From Mactra quadrangularis (taxonomy: Eukaryota; Mollusca; Bivalvia; Venerida; Mactridae): DNA of 64,000 bases. The DNA is taken from the NCBI GenBank assembly GCA_025267735.1, contig CM046299.1:41679733-41743732 (forward strand). The letters are read 5' to 3'. The translations under genes were made by a program, and so were the position numbers. The notes beneath the pieces were generated by a model. The model had not been told where the DNA came from and ran no database searches. It worked only from the letters and a program-made list of their open reading frames with translations. Each line of letters opens with the position of its first letter. Position 1 is the stretch's first letter. Shown piece after piece: positions 62,301 to 64,000 of the stretch.

Positions 62301-62537
62301 ATTTTGTCCGTTATAATTTTGAAATAATAATGATGGTACCAAAGCTGTTGCAAAATGGGGGACATTCGAACATATCGCATTGAATTTCTCATAAAACTTT
62401 GTGGTTGTTTTGGGTTATATACATCCTATATACCCCTCCCTTAACACATTAGAATCAAACACTTCAAACAAAAAATAAAAACATGATTACCTGGCGTGAC
62501 AAATCCAAGAATAAGACTTCCAGTCACGTAGGATACC
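38223..62537 (-). CDS. SLC43-type solute carrier, nine 3' exons (partial gene)
   Basis: Multi-pass membrane carrier of the SLC43 family (major facilitator superfamily; vertebrate members are LAT3, LAT4 and the nucleobase carrier ENBT1). Exons in order: 62537-62491, 59913-59837, 54990-54898, 51826-51625, 48994-48848, 46894-46793, 43540-43354, 41802-41682, 38348-38223. All junctions are GT-AG, all phases fit, and the frame stays open for about 366 residues to a TAA. Family landmarks seen: ATNIQVSFLFPNVQSTI, then a D in the next helix (GLYDVS), a cytosolic loop after LLPRDHISPE, the C-half helices YWMCVQGLRFVTFLGFFN and FITFTIYRSYLFSYEITF, and a lysine-rich C-terminus. Full family proteins are near 500 residues, so roughly the first 110-130 residues lie beyond 64000. 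Substrate is undecided. The gene spans over 24 kb, mostly repeats. Confidence 0.9.
38350..39060. repeat. ~29-bp minisatellite (GAAATAGATTGTAAAAATGTCATT)
   Basis: About 24 imperfect units of GAAATAGATTGTAAAAATGT plus CATTGAAAT, spacing 25-31 bp. It begins at the acceptor of the last SLC43-type exon. Confidence 0.93.
39190..39435 (+). mobile_element. SINE family B, decayed copy
   Basis: Keeps CATTGGACGGGTTCGGGTAG, ACATGGGTCCCTGAAAG and GGCGCGGCGTTAAACCC. Confidence 0.55.
39950..40090 (-). mobile_element. Tc1-type MITE fragment
   Basis: Inverse of 6530-6690: TTAACAAAAATTGAGACTTT and AATTTAATAATTCAATAAAT are shared as reverse complements. Confidence 0.6.
40097..40135. repeat. (ATATC)n/(GTATC)n microsatellite
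   Basis: CATATCATATCATATATCGT, then ATCGT repeated four times. Confidence 0.85.
41156..41245. repeat. 41-bp copied segment between duplicated flanks
   Basis: 41181-41221 equals 40767-40807 exactly (ATTTCGAATACCTGATAACA and on). It sits between two near-identical flanks, TTCATTTCATTTATATAACA and TTCATTTCATTTATATGACA. Confidence 0.85.
41682..41802 (-). CDS. SLC43-type carrier, internal exon
   Basis: The 121-base exon encodes YPLATFPVLFGVIHSSAGLA, then GMLQYPLFEWYTLYPSAPDH. It parallels the FPSEHFGKLFG...LLQFPIF segment of SLC43A3. The acceptor is ACTGTTTCAG at 41803 and the donor TCAT|GTAAGT at 41682/41681. It ends in phase 0. Confidence 0.9.
42690..42903 (+). mobile_element. SINE family B, 3' part
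   Basis: GGAAGGGTAGGTGAGAACTG, AAGTGCCTAGGAAAGC and TGTGTTGACACTGTGTTATA follow a worn 5' part. Confidence 0.65.
43354..43540 (-). CDS. SLC43-type carrier, internal exon
   Basis: The 187-base exon encodes two helices separated by a short turn: PIILPLTVTSLMSVVITSLI and FIFITFTIYRSYLFSYEITF, ending INDV. The second matches the QVxxRSFLYG-type helix of SLC43 proteins. The acceptor is TTTTTTCAG at 43541; the donor is ATGT|GTAAGT at 43354/43353, phase 2. Confidence 0.88.
43895..44108 (+). mobile_element. SINE family C, 3' part
   Basis: TTTGGTCATGAAAAAAATTT, GGAAGTATGCGCC, GGTTGGCTGACCGCCGTTAT and TGTTGCTACGCCGTTTAG. Confidence 0.6.
44545..44670 (+). mobile_element. SINE family C head remnant
   Basis: TTGGTTAATTCAGTCTGTAG and GTGGGATTGATTCCCG resemble A and B boxes. 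The rest is absent or decayed. Confidence 0.4.
44706..44942 (+). mobile_element. SINE family A, full copy
   Basis: Head GCGGTCGTGGCGTAGTGGTT, B box AGGTTCAAGCCC, body GTGTCCAGAAAACC, tail GAATACGACGTTAAAAA with poly(A/G). Short duplication AAAGGTGT on both sides. Confidence 0.85.
45640..45800 (+). mobile_element. SINE family C, 3' fragment
   Basis: CACTGACGGAAATGCGCACC, CTAATTCCATAGACTAAGCC and GAGTAGATTGACTGACCACC match the body of family C. Confidence 0.5.
46092..46387 (+). mobile_element. SINE family B, full copy
   Basis: Head ACGGGTCGATAGCGCAATTG, B box GGTTCGAATCCC, tail GATACGGCGTTAAATCC then AATAAA repeats. Flanks share GTATGGA.AAA. Confidence 0.88.
46793..46894 (-). CDS. SLC43-type carrier, internal exon
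   Basis: The 102-base exon encodes NYYLGVFSYVTVGTLITAI and TAGMLHDCQRRKYL, a helix followed by the D-x(2)-R-R/K cytosolic turn typical of the second half of these carriers. The acceptor is ATATTTCAG at 46895 and the donor CTTG|GTAAGT at 46793/46792. A hAT-type element ends only 44 bases upstream of the acceptor. Confidence 0.88.
46938..48363. mobile_element. hAT-type non-autonomous element, 1426 bp
   Basis: Perfect 8-bp target duplication GTAGTAAT at 46930-46937 and 48364-48371. Outer inverted ends TAGTGATG / CATCACTA, with subterminal AATCGGTTRGAAAA and CGATTAATCG motifs at both ends. No transposase frame is visible. The left end is CpG-rich (GACGTCGCCG and ACGGCGACGTCGCGG). It sits in an SLC43-type intron, 44 bases upstream of an exon. 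Confidence 0.88.
48378..48615 (+). mobile_element. SINE family C, decayed copy
   Basis: GCTTGGCTAGCTAAGTCGAT, GGTTCAATTCCTGG, GAGCTCTTGGGTCATG, GGCAATTGTCAGTCTCTGAC and AACAGCTAAAT; the 3' tail is missing. Confidence 0.7.
48848..48994 (-). CDS. SLC43-type carrier, internal exon (start of C-terminal half)
   Basis: The 147-base exon was found by looking for the missing C-half helix. It encodes KSNAVKSLLSCEYLLHVYW, MCVQGLRFVTFLGFFNTYL and EKKFEGNDAK. The acceptor is TATTTTAG at 48995 and the donor AAAG|GTAATT at 48848/48847. Phases 1/1 match both neighbours. It is read on the strand opposite to an 83-codon chance frame at 48691-48942. Confidence 0.82.
49225..49700 (+). mobile_element. 5'-truncated LINE 3' end
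   Basis: A frame at 49244-49594 includes RICDHC...DCVYHAFFHC, the Cys/His end motif of non-LTR reverse transcriptases. It ends GGAGGCCTTGAAATATTAAA, directly before a pentanucleotide array, a common arrangement for LINE tails. Confidence 0.6.
49716..50340. repeat. Uninterrupted pentanucleotide array, (TTGTA)85(TTGCA)37(TTGTA)3
   Basis: By position counts: TTGTA 49716-50140, TTGCA 50141-50325, TTGTA 50326-50340; 125 units with no interruption. Frames stay open in every register on both strands, so the long open frames here are artefacts. Confidence 0.98.
51040..51540 (+). mobile_element. 5'-truncated LINE, RT C-terminus and 3' UTR
   Basis: The frame 51063-51314 encodes LILFYKILHGEVDINPDNIL, then YKFSFFPRTIPVWNKLPAPV and FKKELSRL: the SFFPRTI.xWN.LP signature found at the C-terminus of many Jockey/CR1-like LINE proteins. 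It is followed by a T-rich 3' UTR and an ACATAGACATAGACAT tail. Antisense in an SLC43-type intron. Confidence 0.83.
51625..51826 (-). CDS. SLC43-type carrier, internal exon with cytosolic loop
   Basis: The 202-base exon encodes a helix (MYFYLGLSIFHILLVGTSTL), the LLPRDHISPE segment that parallels LLMPRGHIP of SLC43A3, and a loop rich in K, E and R. Reading on without splicing would meet a stop 16 bases later. The donor GAAA|GTATGT at 51625/51624 is the choice whose phase fits the next exon. Confidence 0.87.
51935..52110. repeat. GACGTTTAGCGTC degenerate repeats, block 1
   Basis: AAGCGACGTTTAGCGTCAAG, GCGTTGCGACGTTTAGTGTC and GTGACGTTAAGCGGC recur. Related blocks lie at 53425-53500 and 62715-62865. 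Confidence 0.65.
53098..53411 (+). mobile_element. SINE family C, full copy
   Basis: GCCCGGCTAGCTCAGTTGGT head, GGTTCGATTTCC B box, tail GTTACGGCGTTAAACCC with ACAAAAAC. Perfect 13-bp duplication TGAAGTGTCGTTA at 53085-53097 and 53412-53424. It inserted into a GACGTTTAGCG repeat block. Confidence 0.92.
53425..53500. repeat. GACGTTTAGCG repeats, block 2
   Basis: Inverse orientation: AACGTCGCAACGCTGC, GACGCTAAACGTCGCAACG. Confidence 0.6.
54300..54535 (+). mobile_element. LINE 3' tail with (TTCTG)n
   Basis: T-rich 3' UTR-like sequence (CCCTACCTTGACCTGG near its start) ends in TTCTGTTCTGTTCTTTTCTG. Same tail type as 6900-6935. A family C SINE follows directly. Confidence 0.45.
54545..54845 (-). 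mobile_element. SINE family C, full copy
   Basis: Reverse complement of the family: GGGTTTAACGCCGTAGCAAC at the low end and ACTGAGCTAGCCGGGTAGG at the high end, with GGGAATCGAACCC as B box. About 50 bases from an SLC43-type donor site. Confidence 0.88.
54898..54990 (-). CDS. SLC43-type carrier, internal exon
   Basis: The 93-base exon (31 codons, phase 0 at both ends) encodes VSFLFPNVQSTITSVF then VGLYDVSTIVSYIMK. The NLF-like start, the Q/RST motif and the aspartate in the next helix are hallmarks of the SLC43 family. The acceptor is CTATTTCAG at 54991; the donor is GAAG|GTATGT at 54898/54897. An inverted SINE lies about 50 bases beyond the donor. Confidence 0.9.
55618..55755 (+). mobile_element. 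SINE family A, 5'-truncated
   Basis: Starts in the body (GTCGGCCTCGTGAAAGGG), then AAGTGTCCAGGAAACC and GTTGAATGCGACGTTAAAAA. Confidence 0.8.
56340..56400 (+). mobile_element. Possible LINE 3' terminus
   Basis: GGGCCGGTGGCCTTGTAACA then a poly(A) run resembles LINE ends such as 49683-49700. Preceding AT-rich text has no coding signature. Confidence 0.3.
56836..57233 (+). mobile_element. 400-bp CAATCT family, copy 3
   Basis: CAATCTCC...TTAGATTT, perfect 9-bp duplication GTCAGCCGC at 56827-56835 and 57234-57242. The internal palindrome is mutated here (AAGGTCGCCTGAACGAGACC). Confidence 0.93.
57272..57526. mobile_element. Foldback MITE, 255 bp, ~73-bp arms
   Basis: CCAAGTTCTATAAAAAAATA and the ~53 bases after it are mirrored by the end GAACTTGG. 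Further inside, ACAGGGGCC.GATGA / TCATCAGGCCCCTGT continues the pairing, so nearly the whole element can fold. Confidence 0.85.
57527..58953. other. Intronic DNA without clear features
   Basis: A short run AACCGTGTATAACCGTATAA near 57790 and a purine-rich stretch at 58255-58330 are seen. No exon recognised. Confidence 0.35.
58954..59356 (-). mobile_element. 400-bp CAATCT family, copy 4
   Basis: Inverted copy with both ends intact (CAATCTGATTAAAACCC / TTACGGAGATTG) and a perfect 9-bp duplication GTTAAAGCC at 58945-58953 and 59357-59365. Confidence 0.94.
59400..59735 (+). mobile_element. Probable LINE 3' end with (TTGACT)n tail
   Basis: An 80-codon AT-rich frame at 59418-59660 ends before CAATAAAATATTTTGACTTT and GACTTTTGG, a repeat-type tail. 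No RT motif is left. Confidence 0.4.
59837..59913 (-). CDS. SLC43-type carrier, internal exon
   Basis: The 77-base exon encodes ATPWLICPGLCCIGVAGMAL and then YATNIQ. The acceptor is TCTTTCAG at 59914; the donor is ACAG|GTAATT at 59837/59836. It ends in phase 0. The TN-Q motif at its end is typical of SLC43 proteins just before the helix-4/5 region. A 361-bp TIR element starts 24 bases upstream of its acceptor. Confidence 0.85.
59938..60298 (+). mobile_element. AGGGAC TIR element, copy 2 (361 bp)
   Basis: Aligns along its whole length with 36838-37207. Inverted ends AGGACTATAGTCAGTTATC / ATAACTGACTACGGTCCCT. It ends 24 bases upstream of an SLC43-type exon acceptor. Confidence 0.82.
60299..61854. 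other. Intronic DNA, one CCAAT-flanked hairpin
   Basis: CCAATGAAAGTTCAGCTAAA at 60961 pairs with TTTAGCTGAA and TTTCATTGG just downstream, giving a compact inverted repeat. No exon is seen. Confidence 0.4.
61855..62068 (+). mobile_element. SINE family D
   Basis: tRNA-like head GGAGCAGTAGTCCATTGGTA with B box GGGTTCGAATCCC, then CACCCAGGTGTAAATGGG and GGCTGCACTAA. The decayed relative is at 7040-7265. Confidence 0.78.
62491..62537 (-). CDS. SLC43-type carrier, internal exon (first seen)
   Basis: The 47-base exon encodes VSYVTGSLILGFVTP, a membrane-helix piece. The acceptor is TTTTCAG at 62538 and the donor CCAG|GTAATC at 62491/62490. It is too short to stand alone. It is accepted because its phase (one base, 15 codons, one base) joins the next exon and its content fits the helix before the family's loop region. 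Confidence 0.75.
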
Positions 62538-62714
62538 CTGAAAAACAAACAACAGAAAAAAAACATCATACGAGTAAACGTGTTCTAAAGCAGACAAGCC
62601 AATTGCTTCGCATGCAATGATATCGTACGGTGCGTGTGTGTCTTAAGGTAGTTGCTTTAATTTTAAAAGTCATTTTTGTCGTATATGATACTTGTGTGTC
62701 GATACTAACCATTC

Positions 62715-62865
62715 CTTTCAAGTGTGACGTTTAGCGTCAGTATTGCGACGTTTTAAGCGTTGATTGCGTTATTTAGTGTTTGTATTGCGACGTTTCGCAA
62801 TAATTGTGTTGTTGAGCGATAATTGTGACGTTTAGCGACAATTGCGACGTTTAGCAGTGCTATAG
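62715..62865. repeat. GACGTTTAGCG repeats, block 3
   Basis: GTGACGTTTAGCGTCAGTAT, TTGCGACGTTTCGCAATAAT, GTGACGTTTAGCGACAATTG and GCGACGTTTAGCAGTGC follow one another. Confidence 0.75.
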
Positions 62866-63261
62866 CGAGCACCGATCATGTGGCTGGTGTTCGTGCTGAT
62901 ATGTATGGATCAGGCAATGCGGCTTATATGAAAATACAATGTATTCAATTAAATCTAATCATTTAAGCCAATAGCATTTTCTTTGAATATTTGGTATTTA
63001 TCAACACGACTTATAGTAAGTGTTAACATATAACTTTATTGCCCTTAATTGATTGCAATTGACTTATGTCGGGTCGATTAAACGTTGAATCGCTACAATA
63101 GCTATCGAACTTCAAAACTGGCGTACGTCGTTCTGCAAGTTCAATCTGTCTTCTGATGTAAACCACACATAGTATGTGCTCATTATGGTGATAATTAGAA
63201 GCACTTTATTACATATTACAAATTAGCCACTTCTCACTGAAATATACGGTCACAACTTTCG

Positions 63262-63659
63262 CAATTTGATTAAAACCCGATCTAAAATTTTACACTCGCA
63301 TACTCGCTAATTTAGATCTGGCCTTTTCCAAACGAAGGTCACGTTCAGGTGACCTTTTCTCATCATAATATTCATGACGAAATTGTTATGATACGTAACT
63401 TGTTTACATCGTCTACGTCACGCAATTTGGAATGAGCCGCCCAATCGCAGACTGTGAATAATACTGCTGTTAAATAAGCATGCAAACCTTGGTCTAAAAA
63501 TAGAAATTACGAAATCAAAATGTGTTTAATAGTGCTTTCACCTAGACGAAAGCTACGCATTGATTGGTCGACACAAAGTTCATCTTGACGTGACCTTCCA
63601 CGGAGAAAGTAGAGAGTCTGTACGACAACGCTCTACAGGATATCTGTTTACGGAGAGCG
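63262..63659 (-). mobile_element. 400-bp CAATCT family, copy 5
   Basis: Inverted copy, ends slightly degraded (CAATTTGATT / GGAGAGCG), with a perfect 9-bp duplication CAACTTTCG at 63253-63261 and 63660-63668. Confidence 0.92.
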
Positions 63660-64000
63660 CAACTTTCGCTGCTTGACCTCGTGTTTAGCATAGTGATGGG
63701 CGTTGTGTCTAGCTACTTATATCCAGGGACCATTATTTAAAAAATTTAAGTCAAACGTCATGTGAGAAAGTCTTTCTTTCATTAAAATTAAGTTCGGTCC
63801 TTCAACTATTTTTTGTTTGCCTTTTGCTTGAAAGGTGGGCAATCATTACCCTTACAAGTTCAAATTTCATGAGAAATTTGTGAAAACCTACATCATAGGT
63901 TATGTTTATCACGGTTGGTAAATGTCAGGCATTAAACTCCATGGAGCGTGAGAACCACTGTAAATTTTTATATATAATATATTAAAATTGCCATTCAACC

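Overview
The window looks like nuclear DNA of a bivalve or similar mollusc. It is AT-rich, intron-rich and crowded with small transposable elements. Several tRNA-headed SINE families, many short terminal-inverted-repeat elements, 5'-truncated LINE tails and long satellite-like arrays separate short exons that have clean GT-AG junctions. There are no operons, ribosome binding sites or long uninterrupted genes. The species is an inference from gene sequence and repeat character; no database was searched.

Two protein-coding genes are supported, both on the minus strand and both cut by a window edge. (1) Positions 11268 down to 1560 hold the first three coding exons of an SLC16-type monocarboxylate transporter. 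Its C-terminal half lies beyond position 1. (2) Positions 62537 down to 38223 hold nine exons of an SLC43-type transporter (major facilitator superfamily; family members carry large neutral amino acids or nucleobases). Its N-terminal exons lie beyond position 64000. I joined these nine exons by hand: every intron is GT-AG, every reading phase fits, and the joined frame runs about 366 residues to a stop. Both products are plasma-membrane solute carriers; nothing in the sequence shows that they act together.

Layout: 1-11.3 kb, SLC16 gene with repeat-filled introns. 11.3-38 kb, a long intergenic region with simple repeats, minisatellites, MITEs, SINEs and a LINE remnant. 38-62.5 kb, SLC43 gene, whose introns hold a hAT-type element, a 625-bp uninterrupted pentanucleotide array, LINE tails, SINEs and MITEs. 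62.5-64 kb, more repeats.

The most interesting repeat result is a family of about 400-bp elements, with five near-full copies and one fragment. They end in CAATCT/AGATTG and are flanked by 9-bp target-site duplications (three copies perfect at both full ends, one perfect beside a degraded end, one diverged). Each carries an internal palindrome of nuclear-receptor-type half-sites. Other notable items are a 1426-bp hAT-type element with a perfect 8-bp duplication, four SINE families (three sharing a 3' tail), a minisatellite that supplies the last splice acceptor of SLC43, and several elements sitting within about 20-90 bp of splice sites.
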